Part shown: positions 45,118 to 57,000 of the stretch, piece by piece
Numbering within the stretch: the first letter of the stretch is position 1
How the letters are laid out: each line of letters starts with the position of its first letter
Assembly (NCBI GenBank): GCA_963969345.1
Contig: OZ017769.1
Coordinates: forward strand, 4,901,725 to 4,965,724
DNA length: 64,000 nt
Origin: Turbatrix aceti
Taxonomy: Eukaryota; Nematoda; Chromadorea; Rhabditida; Panagrolaimidae
Direction of reading: 5' to 3'
Position numbers and translations under genes: made by a program
The notes under the pieces: model-generated
The model's input: the letters and a program-made list of their open reading frames with translations, nothing else
The model's database searches: none
What the model was told of the DNA's origin: nothing

Positions 45118-48100
45118 ATGGTACGCATCAAGCTCGACAACCGAATTCGGACACTCGTCGAGAATGGCGTCACTCTGGGTCACCGGTCTATGTTTGTTGT
45201 CGTCGGCAACAAAGCCAGGGACCAGGTCGTGACGCTGCACCAAATCCTGACGAAAGCTGTCATCGGAGCTCGTCCCTCGATCCTGTGGTGCTACAAGAAG
45301 GACCTCGGCTTCAGCAGTCATCGCAAGAAGCGCATGAAGGACATCAAGAAAAAAATCGCCACTGGACTCATCGAAAATCGGGTTTGTCATGGTTTTATGT
45401 AACTTTTTGGCCTATATTTATAAATCATTATTTTTCAGGAGGATGACCCATTTGAAATGTTTGTCTCTTCTACAGAGATTCGTTACTGCTACTATTCGGA
45501 GTCGCATAAGATTCTTGGAAACACGTATGGCATGCTCGTGCTTCAGGATTTCGAAGCCATCACTCCAAACCTCCTTGCACGGACGATCGAGACCGTCGAA
45601 GGCGGAGGATTGGTTTTGATTTTGTTGCAGTCTGTCAGTTCTCTTCGCCAGCTTTTTACGATGACCATGGTGGGTTTTTTAGGGGGTTTTGCGCCTAGGT
45701 GGGGTCTGCCCGAATTTTTTAACGTTCGTTCGCAAAAATTTTCGGTTTTTTCTTTTCGTGTTTTTTCATAAACAGCTTTTTCTTCAATTCATGGTAAATT
45801 TAGGGTAACCTTGTCAAAATTGACGGGTTTTGAAAGAAAAATGGCAAATAATCGTCAAATTTTGTCACAAAAAAATGTAAGTGATTTGTTACCTAAAAAA
45901 CGTTAAATTTGTCGTTTTTTTTACTTGGGGAACAAAAATTCGCATAACTGATAAAAAAAATTATGTTCGTTTGAGTTCATTTGCGAACACGGTAAAAATT
46001 GTTCTAGTTTGTTCTTTAACAAAAAAATCTGCTTTTCATCTTTGTTTTGCATTTTTTCAAATTTGATATTTTCAGGACGTTCACAGTCGATACAGGACCG
46101 AATCAAAGACCGAAATCATCCCCCGCTTCAACGAGCGCTTTATCCTGTCCCTGGCCTCGTGCAAGGCGACTTTGGTCGTCGATGACCAGCTGAATATCCT
46201 GCCCATCAGTTCCCACGTCGCCAAGCTTGAGCCAGTCTCCGGCCGGCTGAAAAACCAGCTCACACCCGAGCAAGACGAGCTGAACAAACTCACCCAGGTT
46301 CTGGCAGACTCGAAACCGATCGGGCAGCTGATTCGTCGGTGCAAGACGCTGTGTCAGGGCAAGGCGCTGCTCAAACTGCTCGATGTCATCACGGAAAAGA
46401 CGCTCCGGGCGACCTGCAGCATCACAGCGGCCCGTGGTCGGGGCAAGAGTGCTTCCCTCGGCCTCGCCATCGCCGGCGCCATCGGATTCGGCTATTCGAA
46501 CATTTTTGTTACCAGTCCGTCTCCTGAGAATCTCAAAACTCTGTTTGAGTTCATCGTGAAGGGATTCGACGAAATGGAACTCCAGGAGCACGGCGACTAC
46601 GAACTCATCCAGTCGACGAACCCGGAGTTCAACAAGGCCCTGGTCCGCATCAATGTCTTTCGGGACCACCGACAGACCATCCAGTACATCCACCCGACCG
46701 ATGCCGCCAAGCTGGGTCAGGCTGAGCTCGTCGTCATCGATGAGGCCGCTGCCATCCCGCTTCCCCTTGTGAAGGAGCTCATTTCGGGATCGTATCTCGT
46801 TTTTCTGGCCTCGACGATCAATGGCTACGAAGGCACGGGTCGTTCGCTGTCGCTCAAGCTTCTTCAACAACTCAGAAATCAGGCGGCTTCCGGGGCCAGT
46901 GAAACAGGTGGGGTCACGATTTACTTTTTTTTCCTGTTTAAAAAAATGTTTTCTGTTTTTTTTTTTAAAAAAACTTTTTTTATTCTCGCGTCCGTTTTTT
47001 ATTTACTTTTTTTTGCACCATTTTTAAAAAATCTCAAAACTTTCTGTTTTTATATTCGGTTTATAAATAAGTTTTTTTTATTTTTATGACCAATTTTTCC
47101 CCAAAATTGCTTCTTAAAATGAATCAAAATGGCAAAAATCAAATTAAGTTTATCTATACATATACATTTTTGATTCGCTGCCGTATTTCGGGCGTTGATT
47201 CATTTTTTTTTGCAAAAAATATGTTTTTTGTGTATCTATGACAAAAAAAACTTTAGGCAAGCGCGTCCTGCACGAACTGACGCTGGAAGAGTCGATTCGA
47301 TACAAGCCAGGAGACCACGTCGAATCCTGGCTGACCCGGGTGCTCTGTCTCGATGCGACGAGCACACTCACGATGATGAGCGGCACTCCCGCGCCTCGGG
47401 ACTGCGAGTTGTACTACGTGAACCGAGACACGTTGTTTTCGTTTCACGCTGCTTCGGAAGCCTTTCTCTCCAGTCTGATGGCCATCTACGTAAGCGCCCA
47501 CTACAAAAACACGCCCAACGACCTGCAGCTGCTATCTGACGCTCCTGCGCACCACGTTTTTGTTCTCCTAGGGCCCGTCAAGAACGAGAAGAAGAAAGTG
47601 CCCGATGTAAGTCTTTTATATCTTTTGGTCATATTGGGCGTATTTGGCTGTTTCAGATCCTAGCAATCGTCCAAGTGTGCCTCGAAGGCGGGCTATCCGA
47701 GGGAAACGTCCGCGACAGCCTCAGCAGGGGTCGCCGAGGAGCTGGCGATCTTCTGCCATGGACCATCTCCCAGCAGTTCAACGAGAGCAACTTTGCGACC
47801 CTCGCTGGCGGCAGAGTTGTTCGAATTGCCGTTCATCCTGATTTCCAGTCAATGGGATACGGTAGTCGGGCGCTGCAGCTCGTTCAGGAGTACTACCAAG
47901 GCTTGTTTCCATGTTTGAGCGAGAAGACGCCTCTGCAGACTTCTAAGATCCGAACTGTTGATGTAAGTTCATTTTTTTCTGTTTTATTATAAAATTTTTT
48001 TGCAAAAAACGTTGCTTATGAAAAATTTTTGACATTGTCAAAAAATTTTTTTGACAATTTTTGGCATTTTGTTGATAAAAAAAATTGCGGCATTTCTAAA

Positions 48101-50104
48101 GTCAGGGTACATACTGATCGACGTAATTTTTGTTGGAATATCCGAAAAAATATAAAAATATATGGTTATCACCTTAAAAAATGCCGAAAACGAATGTTGC
48201 CATTGTGACTGTCTTTTAAATGCGATTTTTGGCATTTTTTAAAGTGATAATCCTAATTTTTTATATTTTCTTGGATTCTCTATCAAAAATCAAAAATTCC
48301 ATGAAAAAAAGTCAAAAGTACATATCAAATTGAACTGTGTAAAAGTTGACTGAATCAACGGTTTTTTAGAGCCACGAAACGCTTCCCCTGCTAGAAGAAC
48401 AGATTTCACCCCGTGAAAACCTCCCTCCTCTGCTCGTTCGATTGGATGAGCGCCCGACCGAGCGACTCGACTACCTCGGCGTCGCCTTTGGCCTGACGCT
48501 GGATCTCCTCAAGTTCTGGAAAAAAGCCGGCTTTGCCCCAGTGTACATCCGACAGACGTCGAACGACCTCACCGGCGAGCACACCACCATCATGGTCAAG
48601 TCCATCAACAACGACGACGACGGAGAAGGCGAAGACAACAAGGAAAGCCGTTGGATGGCCAATTACTTTTCCGAGTTCCGTCAGCGACTCATGCACATTC
48701 TCGGCTACCAGTTCCGCAAGTTCTCGCCGCATCTGGCGCTGAGTCTCATGTTTCTGCGCCACAATCCGGCGCTCTCGAAAATGCTCTCCCAGGTACAGCG
48801 AGAGGCTTTGTCGGTGGAACAACTTTCGCTCTTTCTGACTCCTCGGGATGTGAAGCGTCTGACGCAGTATGCCAACAATCTCGTGGATCATCATTTTATT
48901 ACTGATTTGGTGCCGACGCTGGCGACGCTTTTCTTTACGGAGCGCTTTGATGACTCGGTAAGTTGCTTGATTTTGGTGTTGTTAGTTTTGAAATTTTTGC
49001 TTTTACCCGACCTGAAAAAAAAATTCGAAATTTTTGTCCAAAAATTAAAAAAAAATTTGGTTAAAAATTTTTATTAAATTTTTTTTCCAAAAAAATTTTT
49101 TTTTTTTTTTAAATTTTTTTTTTAATTTTTTTCCAAAATTTTTTTTTATTTTTTTCCAAAATTATTTTTTTATTTTTTTCCAAAAAATTTTTTGTATATA
49201 TTGTAAATATTTTTTCAAAATATTTTTTTTAATTTTGGATTTGTCGACACGAACCCAACATTTTTTGTACCTAATTTTTGGGTTCAAGTCAAGTATTGTA
49301 GATGCAAATATGCCAAATATTGCGTCTCCAGAAACGAAAATTTTGTATTTTTGACGTTTTTTTTTATATTTTTTAACCATTTGGATTTTTTTTCGGGTAC
49401 TCGACCCCAAAAATTCGGACAATCGCTCCCGAATTCGAAAATTTTGAGGACAACAAAATTCTTATTGTTTTGTTTTCGCAAGAGTTGAATAACTGATTTT
49501 CACCTGTTTCAGGTCCAATTGAACCTCATCCAATCCGCGATCCTGGTCGGCGTCGGTCTGCAGCACAAGACAGTCGACGAAATCAGCGCTGACCTCGATC
49601 TGCCCGTCAACCAGGTATTGGCTCTCTTCCACAAGGGCGTCGCCCGTCTGGCCACCCACCTCGACGAACTCTACATCACCAACTACGAGAGACAGGTGCT
49701 GGGCGAGCGAGTGACCACCAAGGCGTCTGAGAACGGCGCCAGCGCCCGGCAGAACCTCGAAGAGGAGCTCGAAGAAGCGGAAAAGAAGGTGACCGAAGCC
49801 CACAAGCGGGAAAAAGCCGCGCTGCTCTCCAACGTCGATTTCGACGAGTACCGCATCAAGGGCTCCGAGGAAGACTGGAGCGCGGCTACGTCGGGCGTCA
49901 AGCTGACGTCTGTCAAGAGCACCAGCATTGTCTCCGTCAAAAGCAAGCCGTGAGTATTTTCTACATATTTTGTAGCGATGTAGGCTGCAAATTAAAGGAC
50001 CCCTTTGCAGATCGCCGTCGTCGTCGAAGCGCCCGCTGCCGACGTTCGAAAAGCAGGCTCCGACGTTCAAGAAGAAGAAGTTGAACAAATTTGCACAAAA
50101 GTAG
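45118..50104 (+). CDS. nath-10: NAT10 / NATH-10 RNA cytidine acetyltransferase
   Basis: Exons 45118-45381, 45439-45669, 46076-46907, 47257-47606, 47657-47962, 48370-48957, 49513-49949 and 50011-50104 give 1033 residues; human NAT10 has 1025. It makes N4-acetylcytidine in 18S rRNA and some tRNAs (with an adaptor) and helps early ribosome assembly in the nucleolus. Domains: the N-terminal TmcA-like part (GHRSMFVVVGNKARDQVV, NLLARTIETVEGGG); the RNA helicase module with Walker A GRGKS (286-290) and VVIDEAAAIPLP; the GNAT acetyl-CoA site VVRIAVHPDFQSMGYGSRA; a C-terminal helical domain; and a Lys-rich tail (KKKKLNKFAQK) that fits nucleolar targeting. The start follows an acceptor-like TTGCTTCAG. 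Introns 2 and 5 carry dispersed repeats. The identity is very secure. Confidence 0.97.
45720..46040. repeat. GTTCG-rich dispersed repeat in the second nath-10 intron
   Basis: It shares GTTCGTTCGC, GCGAACACGG and the inner block GGTAAATTTAGGGTAACC/GTCAAAATTGA with the mks-6 intron repeat (there in the opposite orientation). No clean termini were found. Confidence 0.5.
48000..48330. repeat. Third copy of the foldback-MITE family, in nath-10 intron 5
   Basis: The core GAAAAAATATAAAAATAT, then TATCACCTTAAAAAATGCCG, and the inverted counterpart GGCATTTTTTAAAGTGATAA match the centre of the 9.2-kb foldback element. Both arms are shortened. Confidence 0.65.
49080..49220. repeat. T-rich low-complexity run in nath-10 intron 6
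   Basis: Near-uninterrupted T tracts broken by CCAAAA, which make a degenerate tandem of TTTTTTTCCAAAATT. It is intronic and has no coding value. Confidence 0.8.
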
Positions 50105-50850
50105 AGGCCGTGGGACTGGATGCAAAGCCGCCGACGCCGACGAGTTCTTGTTGATTTTTGGTTGATTTTTTGTTAAGCTTGCCTTGCGTAAACTGACTTT
50201 TGGTTGTGCTTTTTTTTCGGGGGCACGGATGTTGCTCGGCATGCTATATCGATTGATTTTGGTCCACGGTGTAAAATCCGGGCTGCCTTTGGATTTTAGG
50301 TCGGCTGCAAAAAATATTCGAAGGTATTTTTTTCATGAAAATACATTTTTTTAAATATTTTTTTGCAAAAAAACACTTTTTTTGAAAAAAATACATTGTT
50401 TTTGAAAAAAAAAATGTTTTTGAAAGAAAAAACTTTTTTTTAATTTTTTTTGTGTTTGTAGTAAAACTTTAAAAAAATGACCCCAAAGCGAAGAAAATTT
50501 TTTTTCTGAAAAAAAAACAGTCCGAAGTTGCAGCCGCAGTTTCGGCCAAAAAGTACTTTTTGAAAAAAAATTCGCTTTCTTTTAGAATCTTTTTTTTTAC
50601 GAAATTTGACCAAAATCTGAAAAAATTTTGTTCAAAAGAATTCAAATCTGTATGTCAAAAAAACACTCGAAAAAAGTTAATAAAAATTTAGTTCAAATCC
50701 CAAAAAAATGTTGATGAAAACGCCTTTTGTAAAAAAAATACATTCGATTTTTTTACGGCCGACCGAAAAATCCGTACACCGGCCGCGCCCAGATTTTATG
50801 CCCTGCAGGGAACAACATCCCATGCAGAATTTAGTTCCTAAACATTCCCG
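50105..50850. other. Intergenic region between nath-10 and the serine racemase-like gene
   Basis: A/T homopolymer-rich, with irregular repeats of TTTTTGAAAAAAA. No gene was seen. It would contain the nath-10 3' UTR and the promoter of the PLP-enzyme gene on the same strand. Confidence 0.65.
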
Positions 50851-51961
50851 ATGGAAAACGCCACCGAATACCCGATATCCGCCGAGCAAATCGACGTGGC
50901 TCTTTTTCGAATCCGGGGCGCCGTCAAGAAAACACCCGTTCTGACATCCTCGTCCATCGACTGCCTCGTCGCAGAGCGCTTTCCCGGCTGGCAACCCCAG
51001 CTCTTTTTCAAGTGCGAAAACTTTCAAACGACGGGCAGCTTCAAGTGTCGTGGGGCTGTCAATGCGGTTTCCAAGCTGAAAAATGCCTTCCAGGGATTCG
51101 TGAGTGTCGATTTTCTTGTTTTCTGGGCTGCCTGATGACCACGCCCCCCCCCCACCTTCCAGGTGACACACTCGTCCGGAAATCACGGTCAGGCGCTGGC
51201 TTTCGCTTCGAGAGACGCCGGTCGTCCCTGCGTGGTCGTCGTGCCGGACAACGCTCCTCAGACGAAAGTCGACGCCATTCGCAGTTCGGCGCGGAAATCG
51301 TGTTTGTATCACCGTCGATCCAGGCGAGAAAAGACAAGTGCCATGAGATCGCCTTCAGTCGTGGTTTCGCGATCATCGACCCCCACGACGACTGGGACGT
51401 CATGGAAGGCCAGGGCACGCTCGCGGCTGAATGGATCCCTGCCGCGGAGCTCGACGGACTCCTGGTGTCTGTCGGAGGCGGAGGGCTTGCCGGTGGCATC
51501 CTACAGTACTCAGACGAGAGATACCCTCACCTGGGCGTGTACTGCGTCGAGCCCGAAGGCAAGAAACTCGCGGAGAGTCTCGCAGCGAGGCGGAGGCTTT
51601 GGACAAGTGCCGAGCCGCTCCCGACCATCGCCGACGGCGTTCGGGTGCGGCCGGCCGGGGCCAGGTGCTTTGAGGTGCTCATGAGACATCCGCCGAGGGA
51701 TGTTCTTCCTGTTGTGAGTTTGAATGCCCTGCAGGACTTTTTTTGCATCCAAAAACCGTTTAGTCCAACTCCGAGATTACCGAAGCCTGGAAACTCATTC
51801 ACGATCGCCTCAAAATCGTGATAGAACCCTCTGCCGCGCTTCCACTTGCCGCGGTTCTGCGCTACGGGGACCGGCTGAAATCGGCAAACGTCAATCGACT
51901 CGGACTCGTTATCTGCGGCGGCAATGTTGACTTTGCGCACGGCAATCTCCTCGGCAGCTAG
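50851..51961 (+). pseudogene. Serine racemase / threonine dehydratase-like PLP enzyme with a one-base frameshift
   Basis: Exons 50851-51099, 51163-51713 and 51764-51961 would give about 332 residues, close to serine racemase (340). These fold-type II PLP enzymes interconvert L- and D-serine and can dehydrate serine. Exon 1 ends with the PLP-lysine motif TGSFKCRGA (K65). Exon 2 has SSGNHGQALAFAS, then VSVGGGGLAGGI, the PLP phosphate-binding glycine loop, and TIADGVRV. Exon 3 has IEPSAALPLAAVL and VICGGNVDF. Exon 2 is 551 nt, one base short of phase: the frame changes at about 51286-51292, between VDAIRS and FGAEIVFVSP. Everything else looks intact, so this is either a very recent inactivation or a sequence/assembly error. 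The bZIP gene converges from the right, 372 bp away. Confidence 0.82.
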
Positions 51962-52333
51962 CTTTTTTTCGTTGATTTTCGCTTATCACTCTGAACGAGA
52001 GAGTTTATTGCACGCAGAAACAAACTGACGCGAAGGATTTGAACAAGAATACATATTTAAGATAAACGATAGGGCAACCCGGGTTTAGGCGACAATGATT
52101 ATCGATCGAAGATGTATTTGATTGGACTGGCGGGGGCTGGCTGACAAGAAGGAAGGGAGCAGGGCAGGAGAGGAAGGGTGAATATTGCACAGTGGGGTAC
52201 GTACGGTACGCTGACTACTATGGCGACTGGAATTGGATTGACGAGAATGAATGGGCGCTACGGCGGCGACTATCGAGGGTCTGGGGCACTCCAAAAAAAT
52301 TTGTGCTGGGTGACACAACTCAAAAAATAGCCA
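51962..52333. other. Convergent 3' intergenic gap
   Basis: This lies between the stop codons of the PLP-enzyme gene (plus) and the bZIP gene (minus). It contains a short GTACGTACGGTACG stretch near 52200. No gene was seen. Confidence 0.6.
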
Positions 52334-54002
52334 TCACTCCTGGGAATTATCCCCCGCAGATTCTGAACTGCTGTTTGTGTCTATCGAATCCGCGGTCGCG
52401 GGCACGCTCGGCAGCGAGAAAGCTGGTGTTCCCGGTGTCGCGGATTTGGTTATGAGCAGCATCTGAAGCTGTGCGATCTCGCGTCGCAGCATATCCACTT
52501 GGGAGCGGAGCTGGAGGTTCTCCTGTTCGAGGAAGTTGGCTCTCGCGGCGGTCTGCTCTTCCTTGTGGCGTCGAGCGTCCCGGCTCCGCTTGGCGGCGTC
52601 GTTGTTCTTCTTGCGTCTCTCGTAATAGGCCTCATCCTGAAAAACGAATTCGTAAGGCTTTTGTAAATAAGTAATTGCGTGCTCTCCTGCGCAAAAAAAG
52701 CGGTGAGCGGTGAAACAAAGGTCGTCAGGGCGAATGCCGATGCGATGCAAATGCTCCCGCGCGTGTGTGTGTGTTTGTTGCATTTGTTAAATAGTTAGCC
52801 CTTTGTCTGCGCAAAGGCGACCTTTTGCGAAGCATGGCTACTCGTTGCGCACCGGGACTTGCGCAACGATTGCATCTGACTCGTCTCGTCGCGCTGCTGT
52901 TCGCAGTTGCTGCCCTCGAAAGCGGCGCGGCACGACGCAACAGCCGATGACCGGGTCGTTCGGGGCACGCTTCTCCGATTACCCCGACAGAAGACAGAAC
53001 AGTCAGTCGTCACCGGGGAAAAGTTGGGTTGGACCCCCATCAGCCAGCGGGATCCCAGAAACAATGCGGACAAAGCGCCGAGGCAAGACTGGACTTTCTA
53101 CAGGTCAGTGCGCTTCGGGAGCCATCGCAAGTTAGGCGAAGGCGAACAATGGCACGCTGAGCCATTATTCAGAAAGGCAATTGGATCACTCGGCTCGACT
53201 GAGAGTGAGAGTGAGTGCAATTGTTGCGTGGGTCAGCTGAGGTCGCCATCGTCGTCGCGCATAATGAGCGAGTGAGAGATCAAGAGCCCCTGCCATGCCA
53301 AGATCTCGATTACCCGCTTATTATCATGCAAATTCGATGACGAACGGCTGCAGCCTGCGCGAGGTCGAGATAATCTAGGCGCAACAGTGGCCGACCCTTC
53401 TTTTTTCTTTTTTTGCGTCACCCTGTCCCAATTTGAAGACAGGCGGCACTTGAACCAACCTTTTTCTCATCCGGAGTCGGAGCCGGCGGTTTCCTCGTAG
53501 GTGTACCGCTGATCGACCGCTTGCAGCCGGCGATGGCCATGCCAACCGGCGTCGATGCCCTCGCGGACACGGACACAGAAGACCGACTGATTCCACTGGA
53601 CGGCGAGTTCTGATTTGACTGGATAGAAGAAATGCTGGACGCCGAAGCAGAAGACTGCGTCGGGCTCGAAGGCTGGGCCGGGATCGGTAGGGAAAGCGCC
53701 GTCGAGACCGAAGGCGTCGAGATCGGGGTGGTTTCCTTGAGGGAGGGTTCATGCTGCGCGGAAGACGCAAACAGGCTGGCCAGGTCGAAAGAAGCCACGC
53801 CGCCACCACCTCCGCCGCCGGTTTTGGCATCGTTCTCGGCTTTGCACTGTATGAGAGCCTGGGCGTAGTTTGGGATGCCGTAGCCGCCGGCCGCACCCCA
53901 CTGGCCCTTCATCGTGGCCAGGGAAAGGAGAGTTGCCGGATCACAGGGGGGAAACTGGACCTGCGGCTTGAGAAGGGACGAGAGTACGGCTCCAAAGTCC
54001 AT
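52334..54002 (-). CDS. PAR-type bZIP transcription factor (CES-2/ATF-2/HLF-like)
   Basis: Exons 54002-53460 and 52636-52334 (phase 0) give 281 residues. Exon 1 is a low-complexity Ser/Pro/Ala region with a seven-Gly run, probably the regulatory or activation part, ending PAPTPDEKK. Exon 2 begins with the basic region: [20 protein letters not shown] continuing ARRHKEEQ, with the [12 protein letters not shown]-contact core (about 192-200). A leucine zipper follows ([20 protein letters not shown]), then a Ser/Thr-rich tail. The extended [12 protein letters not shown] part is typical of PAR/NFIL3/CES-2 factors, which control cell-fate and rhythm genes and bind palindromic TTACGTAA-like sites. A donor GTTGGT and acceptor TTTTTCAG support the 823-bp intron. 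Four TTGCGCAA palindromes lie in the intron and 5' flank. Confidence 0.9.
52859..52866. promoter_or_regulatory. TTGCGCAA palindrome in the bZIP gene intron
   Basis: A perfect 8-bp palindrome of the C/EBP/PAR-bZIP type; a half-match GTTGCGCA lies 16 bp to the left. It is one of four in 2.3 kb around this gene (also 54643-54650, 55109-55116 and 55124-55131). Confidence 0.4.
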
Positions 54003-57000
54003 CGCGCGCGCGATTATAATTGGATAATTGCTCTACCGGCAATCTGCAATAAACGTGATTAACCACCGGGAAAAGGGATTTACGCGAGATGAAAGTTACT
54101 TGAAACTCGACAAAAACACAAGTGATAACACAAGTCAGCTGGGTGGCCCGGTTTGTGCTTTCTACCGACCGGGAAAAAACCGAAAAAAGGCAAAGCACAG
54201 AAATAATTGAAGGAAAAAAGGAACAGCACTGCTTGCCCTCGCGATCGGGTCATCGGCCAAGCACAGAGGACACGCGCGCAAGCCGCCGTCATCCGCATCC
54301 ATCGGCCAACTGTTGCAACACCCTCCGCTCGGGAGTGGCGGTTGGGTTGTTGGCCGAGAGTGACCCCTTCCATCACTATGAGGGCGGCGTCGGGTGACCC
54401 GGTCACTCGTCCGCTCGCTTGCTCGCCTTTTTTTTCAACAGGCCGAGGCCGTCTGTTGCGGCTCGGGTCACGCAAGGATGACTGAGGACCACCTCGGTTG
54501 GCCTGACATAAGACAAAGACAACTGTCTGTCTGTAACGCCGCCTTCCTGCGGTATTACAACAAAGACCGTAAGCCCACAAAGGTTGCGGATGTGGATGAT
54601 GTTGGCAGGAGCGTGCCACAGGCGAGGAAAGCATTCCCCGGCTTGCGCAAGCAATTACCGAATGGTTTTCGTGAACTTTAGCTTAGGATTTAAGATTTGA
54701 TGACAATTGAGGCGAGGCAGGCGCCCTGCCTTGTCTGCATGCCGAGTGAGATACGGAACTAATTATAGTCTTTAGCTTCGGATACTATGCATGTGAAGGA
54801 CCACGTACATACCGTGAGTGCCGCGAGACCGAGTCAGGTCAGAGTGGTCAATCTACTTTCCCTAATTGTAAGAGAAAACAAATTATGCAACGACAAGGTC
54901 ATCAGATAACGTGGCACGCACCGCACGTCCCCAATAGCGGGAGAGAAAGTTGCTCCGGATGTGTGGGATGTGGCGGAGTGACCCAGAGCCCGTGGTTAAT
55001 GACGGTCACCCAAGTCGCATTTACTAAGTGATCGGGATTGAGCAACCAACATGTCTGGCGCAGCGGTCCGGATCGCAGAAGCCGCAGACAAAGTGCAACA
55101 GGAGTCAGTTGCGCAAGTTCCGATTGCGCAAGGTAAAAAGCCATTTTACTCTGCCAATTGCAATCGCAATCGCTAAGCCGATCGGGAGTGCGCAAAGGTG
55201 TCGGCAAACAAGCGGAATGGACGTGACCAATCGAGATTGACGGCAGAGACTGTGTGCTTTGTTTAGAAGCAATTAGACAGACCACCACCGGGATGTGGAT
55301 GTGGTGGCTCGAGAGCGAACTGTCGTCGTCTCGAATGGCACTTGCCTCCTGTCGAGCAGCGTAATCTAAACAAAAGTTGGCCAACCAGCCGCCGCGGGAG
55401 CCCGAGCCCGAGCCAGGGCGTAAGGTAATGGCGATCGGCTGCAAATTAAGCGCTCGCGCACGTCCGCGCCACAGGAGAGGAGAGTCAGTTGTCAGTGACC
55501 TCCCCTGCTTCAAATGAATGTTTCGAATGAATGACGACAGACCCGTCCGTTTAGGCCGACCGATCCGGCCATCGGCGCCCGCAAAAAAACCAAAACCAAG
55601 CGATTGCGCGGGATTAAGCAAATCAGGGGCTCTTTGGTTTTTCGGTATTTCGGCTCGGCTGCCGACAAGGTCATGGCCTTACGCAGCGTGCCGTCACCTC
55701 AGCCTCCGCGCGGTAGCGGTCGGTGACCGAGCGTAATGAAGTGGTCATCGCAGGCGGCCATCATCATCATCGGCATCCGTCTGTTTTTTTTGTTCCTCCG
55801 CCGCATGCCGCAACGGAATTAGCCCCTTGACCGTCGCCCGCGCTCACCTCGATGTCCCCCTCTTTGCAGTGTACCGTAACTCACTCGACCTCGAACGGAC
55901 CTCTGCGGTCATCAGCTGTTTTCACTTTCGCCGACAGACTGCCCAAGCCACAGCCTTTGTTGTCTCTAATTTCGCGCTCTAAAATGCAACAAACCCCACA
56001 GATCCTCGGCCTCGGGATGACAAAAAAGACAGAGAGTCAGCTGCATCGTGATGAAAGGAACGAACGGGATTTTTGGGGATTTCGATGGCATTGTTGCAGC
56101 CGAGCGCTCGACTGATTCACCGGCTGCTATTATAAAAAAGCGCTCAAATGCAAATCGTGGCCCGAGTGATGACAGACTTTGATTTAGGGAGCCAGGGGAG
56201 TTCTAAACACTTCACCCTTCCCGACGACAAAACTTTTAAAACTTGTTGCTGGGGCATCCAGCTGCTCCGCCGGATCAAGTCATGCGTTACAGTCTGGCGA
56301 CGGCTTGGCTTTTTTGGCAACTCAATCCTTTGCAGTACTAGTGCTTTTTTGAGGGGTCAACTCGTGTTCGTTCTTTGGAGTTGGAGAAGAGTGACCTCAC
56401 CTGATCTCCAAAGAAGGAAGGCAATCGCAAGAAGACCAGGTAAGAGCGCGACTGACGGGCACTTGAGTTACGGCACAACTCGAGTGTCCTCCGCCATTAG
56501 ATCCCGCAATTGGGCAAACAGGGCGTAATACGAGGGCAAATAACGAGTTCGTCAAAGTGTTTTTGTATAACAATGTTAGAGGCTCGCCTAGTCTTTGCCT
56601 TTGTCGAGACTCTCGACTAACAATTGTAAGCAGACATCACAGGTGACAGGTAACGGTAGTGGACCGACGAGTTGAACCTTTGGTCTCAGACTGGCATAAA
56701 ACACACTTTTTCACGTGGTTTGTTCTCTCACCCCGATCAGCAGACAAAAAGCTCTAATTCCCCAAGAAAATGTCGTAATTACGGCACTTACGGCCGTAGC
56801 CGGCGCCGGTGACCTTCTGTGTTCCTTTTTGCATCGAAAGCCGTCAAAAACGGAGCAACGAAGCATTTCCTCTTCCGGCACGACTTTATCAAATGCAAAT
56901 ACCTGCGCAGACCTGTCTTGTTTGCAGAAGGAGCGTAATATAGTGGCGACCCGACGACCGATGACAGGCCTGACCGACCACCCGGGTCGGATCTGACCAT

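Noticed and set aside
51270..51286. A 17-bp GT...AG intron that would correct the serine racemase frame
   Set aside because: Far below known spliceosomal minimum lengths, and it would remove conserved VDAIRS residues.
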